The notes under the pieces: model-generated
Databases searched by the model: none
What the model was told of the DNA's origin: nothing
What the model saw: only the letters and a program-made list of their open reading frames with translations
Assembly: GCF_030815125.1 (NCBI RefSeq)
Contig: NZ_JAUSWH010000018.1
Location: 1-64,000 of the forward strand
Source: Allorhizobium paknamense
GTDB taxonomy: Bacteria; Pseudomonadota; Alphaproteobacteria; Rhizobiales; Rhizobiaceae
Direction: 5' to 3'
DNA length: 64,000 bases
Position numbers and translations under genes: made by a program
Part shown: in pieces, positions 46,518 to 54,790 of the stretch
How positions within the stretch are numbered: position 1 is the first letter of the stretch
Layout of the letters: every line of letters starts with the position of its first letter

Positions 46518-46636
46518 CTGTCTTCTCCTGCACATCAAGGGCTGCAAAACCCGCGCCTGTCATGCGCGGCTGAAGTCGCGCCCTGCTTCAACTGTTGATG
46601 TCGCGCCCGTTGGGGACGGGCACGACAATCCTGTCT

Positions 46637-49600
46637 TCAAATCAAATAGGAAATTTCCTCACGCCACGCGGTCAAGGCGGCCTCCGCAAGGGCGGCATCG
46701 GCAGAGCGCGCTTCCAGACGCACCGTGCCGTCTTCCGCCTGCCAGCCGAGAACCAGATGGTAGAGCCGATCGGCGCCCCGCGGCGGTTCCGTCCCGCTTG
46801 AGAGGGCAGCATCCGCTTCGCCATCGGCGAGACTGCGACGCAGCAGCACGCCCGGCCCACCGGCTACGGGCCTGCGCTGGGTAAGGAAGGCGAGATAGTG
46901 TGACGGGTCGGGCCAGATCAGCGGCTGACTGGCGCGCAAGGCCATGGGCATGGAAACCAGCGGCCCCGGCGTTTCCGGCTCCACCTCCACATCCGCGATG
47001 ATGAAATCCCGCTCACCAAAGCGAGCCAGTGCCGCAAGCGCGGACCGCGTGACCCGCTGGACAACACCCTCTGCGGGAAGGTTCTTCTTCATTCGCAGTG
47101 TCAGCCTTGTGACCGGGCCAGCCTGCAAGGCGTGATCGGGGCCAATCCACCAGGGGCTTTCGGCGCCCTGATCGAGCAGCGTCTGCCAATCCAGCGCCTG
47201 CGTGGTGTCAGTATGGGGTGCCTGCGGATCGATGGGCGCTTTTCCTTCGATCAGCCTGCCCAGCCGCTGCAGCGACAGTCCGTCGATCAAGGCCGCATGC
47301 GCCACCAGCAGTGTGCGCGCCGGGGTGATAACGCCTACGATACCGCGTCCCTTGGTGAGATCGAGCCCGGTCTGCGCCTTTGCCAGCAGCTCCGCCAGAT
47401 CGTCGGTTTCCACCGTCAACACCTCCGGCTTTGCGCTGGCCTGTTCGGCGCGCCACAACCGGCCCCGCATGGAGAGCGCCAACTGAAGCGAGGCTGTCCT
47501 GTCCACGGTCTCGGCAAGCGCCTTTTGCAGCGCGGCGGCTTCCATCCGCTTCCCCAGCACCTGCCAGGTCACGAAACTGGTCGGGTTGAGATTGGACAGG
47601 CGGAAACGGTGAACCTGCGGGCTGAGCTGCGCCGTCCTTGTCGGTTCGGTCCTGGTTGCCTCGGCTTTTGCGGGCTCCGCCGCCTTCGCTGGCCAGCGAG
47701 CGGCAATCTGCGCAATGGTCGGATGCTGGAAGATACCTGCTGCCGGAAAGCTCACGCCTGCTGCATGGGCACGGGCCGCGAAGGAGACGGCCAGCAGGGA
47801 ATCGCCGCCCAGGGCAAAGAAGTTATCCTCCGGGCCGATATCGTCCCGCCGCAGCAATTCGCCCAGAAGGGCGGTCAGCACCCTTTCCTGTTCGCTGGCG
47901 GGCGCACGTTTTGCGGTGGCGATTTTCGCTCCTTGATCTTTCGCCCCGTACTCCTTCTGCAGCCTCTGCTTGTCGATCTTGCCGCCGGGCAGACGCGGCA
48001 GGGCGGCCAGCACCACCACCTCCGCCGGAACGAGCGGCCCCGGCAGCGATTGCGCCAGTGTCTCCCGCAGGCTCACACCATCCGCTTCGCCCAATCCGTC
48101 ACCGGAAACATAGGCGATAAGCTCTGTGCTGGAGCCTGCCGTCCGGGCCACCACCGCCGCCTCCCGCACGGCGGGAAGCGACAGCAAGTGCTTGACCACT
48201 TCCCCCGGCTCGACCCGATGGCCACGAATATTGACCTGGTCATCCGCCCGTCCGGCCAGTTCCAGCCGTCCATCCTGCCGCCAGCGGGCAAGATCCCCGG
48301 TGCGGTAGAGACGGCTGCCCTCTCCAAAGGGATTGGCGATGAAGCGGGAGGCGGTGAGCCCCGTCTGGTTGAGATAGCCGGTGGTGAGTTGCGGGCTCTC
48401 CACATAAAGCTCGCCCAGGGCTCCCGGTGGCATGGGTTGAAGATCGGCCCCCAGAATATGGCAGCGCGAGCCCGGCAGCGGTGTGCCGATCGGTGCCGTG
48501 CCCTGTTCGACATCGGCCACGCTCACCGGGCCAAAGGCGACATCGCCGGTGGTTTCGGTGCAGCCATAGGAATTGTGCAGCGGCACGCCCGCCGCTGCCC
48601 GGTAAACGGCGGTGGCCGTGCCGGGAAGCAGCGGCTCGCCGGTGGAAATGATCCTGTCAGCTTGGCTGAGACTGTCCGGCGCGGCAATGGCGGCGGCCTC
48701 GATCAGCCCGGGGACGGCCATCATATGGCCGATGCCATGGGTTTTCAAAAGCCCGGCCAGGGCCACGGCGTCACGCGCCTCGGCATCGGTTGCCAGAACG
48801 AGGGCCTCGCCGGTCACGATGGCTTCGCAAACCTCGGCAATCGCATCGATGGCCGTCGGCGCGGTCTTTGCCAATCGCTTTCCGCCCTTGCCGCCCGGAA
48901 AGACGGCAGGTGCCCAGACCGTACGTCCCTGCAAGGCAAGGTGCGAAATGCAGACCGCCTTTGGCCGCCCGGTCGAACCGGAGGTGAAGCCGATATAGGC
49001 TGTCTCCAGAGGCGCGGGCCGGTGTCCGCTATCGGGATGTTCCGTGCCATCACCGGCGAGGATCTCGCTCGTGAGGACGGTCGCAATGGTGTTATCCGAT
49101 AGCGGTGCATCGGCAATCAGCAGCCTTGCGCCCGCCTCGCGCATCAGCCCGTCGCGACGGGTTTCAGGATGGGTGGGATCGAGTGGCAGGAAGATCGCGC
49201 CGCATTTCCAGATGGCCAGCGGTGCAATCAGCGTGACAGGGCTGCGCGTGACCGAGACCGCCACCACATCCTGCGGCTTCAGCCCCCGCTCCATCATGCT
49301 GGCGGCCAGCCGGTTGATCCTTGCCTCAAGGGTGCCGTAGGTGAAGGTCTGGCCGTTATGCACCAAGGCCACATCGCTGCCGCGCCCTGCAACGTGATGA
49401 CGCCAGCGCTCCAGCACGAGCAAACCCGATAGATCGACCTCCGCGCCGGCGGAAAGCGTTGCCAGCCGGTCGCTCTGGTTCGCAGGCAGGCGCGCTACGG
49501 CGGCAAGAGCCGCCTCCGGCTGTTCAATAGCGCGCATCAGGATGGCTTCCAGATGCTGCAACATGCTGTCGATGACGGCGCTGGAAAACAGCGCGGTCTT

Positions 49601-50872
49601 GTAGGTGGCCTCCACTTGCAGCTTCTCGCCGGTCAGGAAGCCCTGGAAGGTCAGCGCGAAGGGCGAGGCATGGTTGAAGATGTTTTCCCAGGTGACGTTC
49701 GTCCCGGGCAGCTGCGGACCTTGAATGTCGCGGTCGAGAAACAGGCCGAGCGTATCGGTGAAGAAGCCGTGGCCTGCCTCACGCGGCGGCTGCAGGTCGC
49801 TGACCAGCGCCTCGAAGGAAATCTCGCCATGGCTGAGCGCTCCGGAAATCACCTCGGTGGCATGGGCGACAAGGGCGCGGAAATTCGCCTTGTTGCTCAG
49901 ATCAAGCCGAAGCAGGACGGTATTGCCGAAATTGCCGATCAGATCGCCGCTGCCCGGCACATGCCGGTTGGCGACCATGGTGCCGATGGTAATGTCCGAC
50001 ACGCCCGTCCAGCGGTTGAGCAAGAGCGCATAGGCTGCCATGAACACGGCAAAGGGCGTGCTGCGCAGCGCGGTTGCGGCGGCGCGCAGGCCCGTGGCGC
50101 AGGCGGGTGGCATCACCCGGTCCAGCCGTTCGGCATGCTCATCGGTTTGGGGCCCGGGCAGGTGCTGCATCGGCAGCGGCAGCACGGGCGGCAGCGGCGA
50201 AAGCGCCTTGCGCCAGTAGTCAAGCTGCGCGGTCAGATTGGCGGAGGCCTTGATCTCCTGCTGCTGTTCCTGAAAAGCGATATCCGCAACCTGCACCTCA
50301 AGCGGCGAGGCGGCAAGACCCTGATAGGCGAGGCTGAGATCGCGGCTGAAAATGCCGAAGCAGCCGCCGTCCCAGACAATATGATGCACCGAAATGGTCA
50401 GCACCCATGTCTGCGGTGTGGCGGAACGACCCGTCGGGCACTTCGGGCGCAGAATGGCAGCGCGAAGCGGACCGGACTGTGCAAGATCGAAAGGCTGGCG
50501 CGCCAGACGGCGGGCAATCTCCTGCGGCTCTCCTTCGTCCAGCACCGCGATGGAGGGCGGCAGGGCCTGGTGAATGCGCTGATAAGGTTTGCCGTCCGGG
50601 CCTGCCGGATAGGTCGTCCGCAGCACCTCATGGCGGGCGACAACGGCTTGAAGAGCGGCAATCAGCTTATCCTCCTCAAGCGCGCCCGTCAGATCCATGC
50701 GGATGCAGACATTATAGGCGCTGCTTGCGGGGTTGAGGTTCTGGTGCAGCCACATGCGGCTTTGGGCGGCCGAAAGCGGTGCGGTTTCGGCATCCGGGCG
50801 CTTCGGCAGGCTTGTCCGTCCATGGGCCGGTTCGCCCAGGCGTTGGCGCAGCAGTTGAAGTCGAAGATTCAT
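46637..50872 (-). CDS. NRPS: C-A-PCP-E* (degenerate terminal domain)
   Basis: The 1411-residue protein has C (30-450; intact HHIVWDG at 163-169), A (485-970; IGFTSGSTGRPKAV, NSYGCTETT, RLYRTGDLARW, catalytic Lys in LPGGKIDK), PCP (990-1060; Ser1025 in ALGGDSLLA) and a shortened epimerase/condensation-like tail (1085-1411) whose motif reads HAALIDGLS, so the second His is Ala and it should be inactive. The pocket reads D-A-E-M-I-T-S-G-D-K, which I cannot match to any known substrate. The gap to the next gene is 119 bases; the gap to the upstream C-domain gene is 3 bases. It should add the middle residue of the siderophore. Confidence 0.85.
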   Translation of the reverse strand: MNLRLQLLRQRLGEPAHGRTSLPKRPDAETAPLSAAQSRMWLHQNLNPASSAYNVCIRMDLTGALEEDKLIAALQAVVARHEVLRTTYPAGPDGKPYQRIHQALPPSIAVLDEGEPQEIARRLARQPFDLAQSGPLRAAILRPKCPTGRSATPQTWVLTISVHHIVWDGGCFGIFSRDLSLAYQGLAASPLEVQVADIAFQEQQQEIKASANLTAQLDYWRKALSPLPPVLPLPMQHLPGPQTDEHAERLDRVMPPACATGLRAAATALRSTPFAVFMAAYALLLNRWTGVSDITIGTMVANRHVPGSGDLIGNFGNTVLLRLDLSNKANFRALVAHATEVISGALSHGEISFEALVSDLQPPREAGHGFFTDTLGLFLDRDIQGPQLPGTNVTWENIFNHASPFALTFQGFLTGEKLQVEATYKTALFSSAVIDSMLQHLEAILMRAIEQPEAALAAVARLPANQSDRLATLSAGAEVDLSGLLVLERWRHHVAGRGSDVALVHNGQTFTYGTLEARINRLAASMMERGLKPQDVVAVSVTRSPVTLIAPLAIWKCGAIFLPLDPTHPETRRDGLMREAGARLLIADAPLSDNTIATVLTSEILAGDGTEHPDSGHRPAPLETAYIGFTSGSTGRPKAVCISHLALQGRTVWAPAVFPGGKGGKRLAKTAPTAIDAIAEVCEAIVTGEALVLATDAEARDAVALAGLLKTHGIGHMMAVPGLIEAAAIAAPDSLSQADRIISTGEPLLPGTATAVYRAAAGVPLHNSYGCTETTGDVAFGPVSVADVEQGTAPIGTPLPGSRCHILGADLQPMPPGALGELYVESPQLTTGYLNQTGLTASRFIANPFGEGSRLYRTGDLARWRQDGRLELAGRADDQVNIRGHRVEPGEVVKHLLSLPAVREAAVVARTAGSSTELIAYVSGDGLGEADGVSLRETLAQSLPGPLVPAEVVVLAALPRLPGGKIDKQRLQKEYGAKDQGAKIATAKRAPASEQERVLTALLGELLRRDDIGPEDNFFALGGDSLLAVSFAARAHAAGVSFPAAGIFQHPTIAQIAARWPAKAAEPAKAEATRTEPTRTAQLSPQVHRFRLSNLNPTSFVTWQVLGKRMEAAALQKALAETVDRTASLQLALSMRGRLWRAEQASAKPEVLTVETDDLAELLAKAQTGLDLTKGRGIVGVITPARTLLVAHAALIDGLSLQRLGRLIEGKAPIDPQAPHTDTTQALDWQTLLDQGAESPWWIGPDHALQAGPVTRLTLRMKKNLPAEGVVQRVTRSALAALARFGERDFIIADVEVEPETPGPLVSMPMALRASQPLIWPDPSHYLAFLTQRRPVAGGPGVLLRRSLADGEADAALSSGTEPPRGADRLYHLVLGWQAEDGTVRLEARSADAALAEAALTAWREEISYLI

Positions 50873-50875
50873 GGG

Positions 50876-52240
50876 TTACCAGACCTCGCGGAAAGCATCA
50901 TGAATGGTGGCGTCCAGCCGGGCGAGAAGCCCGGTGACCTCCTCCTGCCGGAAAAGGTCATGCGCGTACGTTGCCTCGACATCGAGGGTCGCGTTTTCAC
51001 CCCGTCCGCGCACGAAGATTTCCAGCCCCAGCGGCACTAGCGGAAATTGCGTGGCGCCATTGTGCAGCCGCTGCCAGCGCGTGCTGCAGCCGGGCAGGGA
51101 TGGCCCCTCGGTGCCGCTTGGAATGAAGACGACGAGGCTGTCGAAAAGCTTTGTCGCCTCCGCCGGGTCCTGGCCTGTAAGCAGGTCCGCCAGCCGTTCG
51201 TAAGGCAGATGGCGGTGGGAAAAACCGTTGTCGAATTCGGCGGATGTTGCCGCGATCGCTTGCCCGGAAGAGCTTTCGCGGCCAGAGGGCAGGCGCAGCA
51301 CGATGTGATTGGCAAAATTGCCGATGAGCCCATCCGTGCCCGGCGCGTCGCGGGTCAGCACGGTGGTGCCGATCGTCACCTCGTCTTGCTGTTCAGCGCC
51401 CAGAACCCGCGCCCAGCAGGCCATGAAGGCAATGAAGGGCGTTACCCGGTGGCGGGCCGCCAGCGCCATCAGCGCCTGTGAGGACGCAAGCCGGTGATCC
51501 AGCCGCCCGGCCTTTTCCGTCAGGCCCCGGTCCAGGCTGCGCCCGGCAAGCAGCGTCCGCTGAGGCAGTGGTGCGGCGAGGCGATTTTTCCAGTAGGCAA
51601 GCTCCCGGCTTTCGATCTCGGCAAGACGGCTTTGTTCCCATTCGGCGAAATCCGCATATTGCAGCGCCGGTTCGGTCAAGGGCTGACCGCCATAGGCGGC
51701 TTCCAGTTCGCGCGAAAGAAGCGGGAAGGTCGCGCCGTCCCAGAGAATGTGCTGGAAGATCATGGTCAGCACCACCTGATCCGCCGCGATCCGGACGATA
51801 TGGAGGCGAAGCGGGCAATCCTTCGAAAGATCGAAGGGGCGCGCAAGATCGGCTTCCGCCTCCGCCTTTGCCTCTTCCAGCGTGCCTGTGGCGATCCGGC
51901 AGGGGAAATCGAGACTGGGATGAATGGTCTGATAAGCGGTTCCGTCCGCATCCTGATGATAGGTGGTGCGGAAAATCTCATGCCGGGCAACGATCCGGGC
52001 AAAGGCCTTTGCCAGCTCCTCCTCCTTCACTGCACCGGTAAAGGTGAGCATCAGGCCGAGATTGTTGGAAACGCTCTTCGGATGCGCAAGCTGGTAGCGC
52101 CAGGCATGGCTTTGCGCGAAGGACAGGCCTGCCCGGCCGGGCTCCCGGCGGCGCGGCAGGGTAGGGGCCGTGGCGGCGCTTTCCAGCCCCGCCGACGCCA
52201 GCCTTTGTTTGAGAAGGGCGTGGCGATCCGCGACCTTCAT
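50876..52240 (-). CDS. Free-standing condensation domain
   Basis: The 454-residue protein is one complete condensation domain and nothing else: start LSFAQSHAWRYQLAHP, active site QHILWDG (second His and Asp-Gly kept, first His is Gln), then TIGTTVLTRD and GLIGNFANHIVLRL. VibH is the known precedent for a lone C domain, acylating a soluble amine. Here it could instead join the oxazoline-PCP to the next module. It overlaps the upstream ArCP-Cy gene by 4 bases and leads the next NRPS by 3 bases, so all are co-translated. Confidence 0.85.
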   Translation of the reverse strand: MKVADRHALLKQRLASAGLESAATAPTLPRRREPGRAGLSFAQSHAWRYQLAHPKSVSNNLGLMLTFTGAVKEEELAKAFARIVARHEIFRTTYHQDADGTAYQTIHPSLDFPCRIATGTLEEAKAEAEADLARPFDLSKDCPLRLHIVRIAADQVVLTMIFQHILWDGATFPLLSRELEAAYGGQPLTEPALQYADFAEWEQSRLAEIESRELAYWKNRLAAPLPQRTLLAGRSLDRGLTEKAGRLDHRLASSQALMALAARHRVTPFIAFMACWARVLGAEQQDEVTIGTTVLTRDAPGTDGLIGNFANHIVLRLPSGRESSSGQAIAATSAEFDNGFSHRHLPYERLADLLTGQDPAEATKLFDSLVVFIPSGTEGPSLPGCSTRWQRLHNGATQFPLVPLGLEIFVRGRGENATLDVEATYAHDLFRQEEVTGLLARLDATIHDAFREVW

Positions 52241-54711
52241 TCCGCCGCCTCATGGGTGAAGCCGCCCTTGCCACCCTCCAGCAGGGCCGCCACTTCCTCA
52301 TCCGACATGCCGCGAATTTCGAGAACGATGGCTGCGACTTCATCGAGGCGCGCCGGATCGTCTTCCTTCTTCAACTGCTCGGCAAATTCGGCAATGGTCG
52401 GCGCGCGGAACAGCATGCGGAGCGTCACGGCATTGGTATCCAGCTCCTCCCGCAGACGCGCCACCACCCGGGCCGCCAGCAGGGAATCGCCGCCAAGCGC
52501 AATGAACTCTTCGTTCACGCCAACCGTATCGAGGCCCAGAACATCTTCCCAGACACCGGCAATGACCCGTTCCAGATCGGTTTGCGGGGCAATCGGCTGA
52601 TGCGCCGTTCCCTCACCCTCCAGGCTTTGCAGCAGGGCGGCGCTGTCCAGGCTGCCATCGGCGTTACGGGGCAGGCCGGGACGAACGACGATCTCGGCGG
52701 GCAGAAGATGGGTGGGGAAGATGCGGGTGAGCTCGGCGCGAAGCGCCTTGCCGCCGGGAGCGTTTTCCAGCCTTTCATCAAAGACGACGGCTGCGATCAG
52801 ACGCTCATCCTGCCGGATGACCGCCACATCGCGCAGCCGGGGATCGGTGCGGAGCGCGGCTTCCACCTGCGCCGGCCAGACGGGTGCGCCCGCAAGGTCG
52901 AGCTTTTCGCTTTCGCGGCCCAGCAGGGTCACATGGCCCTGGGCATCGGCCACACCCCAGAGCGGATCGGCGTCGGCTGCATCCGCGTCGAACATCACCT
53001 TGCCCGGGACATGGTCGGGACGGTCGCGGCCGAGATGATCGACGATGCGAACGTTTCTGCCATCGAGAAGCCGCGAGGCGGCATGGCCGGGCAGGGCGGG
53101 AAGCGGCTCGCTCCAGGCCTCGGGGCGCTTGATCACCCGTTCCAGCGCCTGCTTGAAGGCAATGAACATGGCGGCGAACACGCCCTTGGCCAGCGCCTCT
53201 TCGCGGGTATCCCAGTTCACCAGCAGTCCATCGTCAAGCTCGGTGATCTGCGCGTCGAGCAGCACCTGCGGTCCCTGCGAAATGATCCAGACCGGCTTGC
53301 CGACGAGGGAGGCAACGCCTGAGGAAAATAGCGCGCCAAGGCCGATGGCGCTGGTAAAGACCACCGGCGCCAGCACGGTCTGGCCGCGCTGGCGGCTGAG
53401 ATCGCGCAAAAGGTCGAGCCCGGTATAGGCGGCATGGGCGGCATCGGCATGCATGCGGGTTTGCAGGGCGCGGACACGCTCCACGAAGGAGAGCTTGCTG
53501 CGGAGATCGACCTCCAGCATCACCGAACTGGAAAAATCACCGACGACCTTGTCGATCTGCGGATGGCTGGCCTGCCGGTCGAACATCGGCACATTGAGGA
53601 GGAAATGCTGGGTATCGCTCCACTGGCCCACCACTTCCGACAGGATGGCGGCCACCGTCATGGCAACGGTCACGCCATGCTGGCGCGCTGTTTCGGTCAA
53701 TTGCCGCTTGTCCTCGGGAGAGAGCCAGAGATGCCGGCGCGTGACCTTCGGCTTTGCGCCATCGGCAAGCTTTTCCACCACTTCCGGCAGAAGCGGTGCG
53801 CCCGGCAGGCTGTCCAGCCGCGTGTGCCAGGCCTTGCGGGCGGTTTCGGCCCTTTGTTGCTTGTCGGCTTCCGTGGTGGCGAGGTAATCGCGGTAGGTAA
53901 GGGCGAGCGGCTCCAGCGGCATATCCGGCGTGGTGTAGAAGTGGGTGAAATCGGCAAGCAGCACCCGGTAGCTGACGGCATCGGCGGCCACCATGTCCAC
54001 GTCGAGATGCAGGCGGGTTGCGCCATCCGGCAGAAGCGTCAGCGCCACGGCCAGCATCTCCCCGGCTTCGATATCGAGCATCTGGTGGGAAAAACGCTCG
54101 CGCAGATCAGCCAGATGTCCCGCCACCTTGTCAGGGCTGGCCTCGGTGAGATCGAAAACCTGAACCTTTGCGCTATGCCCGGCCATGACGACCTGCTGGC
54201 CTTCGCGGGTGATGCGCGTGCGCAGCGTCTCATGGCGCTCCACCAGTTTTGCCATTGCGGCTTGAACGCGCGCGGGGTCCAGCGCCGGGGTGCCGCCGGT
54301 CGGCTGCTGGTCGAATTCAACATAGAGATGGGCTGCAACGCCGCTCAGCCTCTGGCCGGAATCACGGCCTGCCCAATAGGCGTGCTGCATGACGCCGAGC
54401 GGTGCGGGTTCGCTTTCTCCCTGGCTGACCGGCTGGGCGGTGGCCACCGTGACAGGCGCCTCGGTCTTTGCCGGTGCGGGGGCCTGCTGGTTTTCCACCA
54501 GTACCGCCCAGGCGGCAAGCTTCGGCTCCTGCGCCAGATCGGCGAAATTCACTTTATGGCCTTCCCGTCTCAACCGGTTGACGAGCCGCAGAAGACCGAC
54601 GGAATCGAGGCCCGCCTCAAACAGATTGTCGCCGTCTTTCACCGTGGAGAGATCTTCGCCAAGAATGTCCGCTACGGCATCGCGCAGCCACAGGGTGCTG
54701 TCTTTCGTCAT
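52237..54711 (-). CDS. NRPS: ArCP-Cy-(A remnant)-PCP, builds aryl-oxazoline
   Basis: The 824-residue protein starts the line. ArCP (1-75; NLFEAGLDSVGLL, Ser37, then NFADLAQEPKLAAW as in PchE/MbtB), heterocyclisation domain Cy (about 100-530; QHAYWAGR, the DMVAADAVS motif of the DxxxxDxxS type at 239-247, NVPMFDRQ, VGDFSSSVML, PVVFTSAIG, SQGPQVLLDAQ), then only the C-terminal subdomain of an A domain (about 555-690; VTLLGRESEKLDLAG, with the usual catalytic Lys region changed to RNADGSLD) and a PCP (700-775; Ser743 in LGGDSLLAARV). The missing adenylation must come in trans from the neighbouring threonine A domain. Salicylate on ArCP plus threonine gives 2-(2-hydroxyphenyl)-5-methyloxazoline. 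Overlaps the next gene by ATGA. Confidence 0.88.
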   Translation of the reverse strand: MTKDSTLWLRDAVADILGEDLSTVKDGDNLFEAGLDSVGLLRLVNRLRREGHKVNFADLAQEPKLAAWAVLVENQQAPAPAKTEAPVTVATAQPVSQGESEPAPLGVMQHAYWAGRDSGQRLSGVAAHLYVEFDQQPTGGTPALDPARVQAAMAKLVERHETLRTRITREGQQVVMAGHSAKVQVFDLTEASPDKVAGHLADLRERFSHQMLDIEAGEMLAVALTLLPDGATRLHLDVDMVAADAVSYRVLLADFTHFYTTPDMPLEPLALTYRDYLATTEADKQQRAETARKAWHTRLDSLPGAPLLPEVVEKLADGAKPKVTRRHLWLSPEDKRQLTETARQHGVTVAMTVAAILSEVVGQWSDTQHFLLNVPMFDRQASHPQIDKVVGDFSSSVMLEVDLRSKLSFVERVRALQTRMHADAAHAAYTGLDLLRDLSRQRGQTVLAPVVFTSAIGLGALFSSGVASLVGKPVWIISQGPQVLLDAQITELDDGLLVNWDTREEALAKGVFAAMFIAFKQALERVIKRPEAWSEPLPALPGHAASRLLDGRNVRIVDHLGRDRPDHVPGKVMFDADAADADPLWGVADAQGHVTLLGRESEKLDLAGAPVWPAQVEAALRTDPRLRDVAVIRQDERLIAAVVFDERLENAPGGKALRAELTRIFPTHLLPAEIVVRPGLPRNADGSLDSAALLQSLEGEGTAHQPIAPQTDLERVIAGVWEDVLGLDTVGVNEEFIALGGDSLLAARVVARLREELDTNAVTLRMLFRAPTIAEFAEQLKKEDDPARLDEVAAIVLEIRGMSDEEVAALLEGGKGGFTHEAAE

Positions 54712-54790
54712 CGATATATCCTTCCAAGCAGGCGCAGATCCGGCGAACGCTTAAGGCCGGAGAGCGCCAGAGACATGTTTAAAAGTCGGT

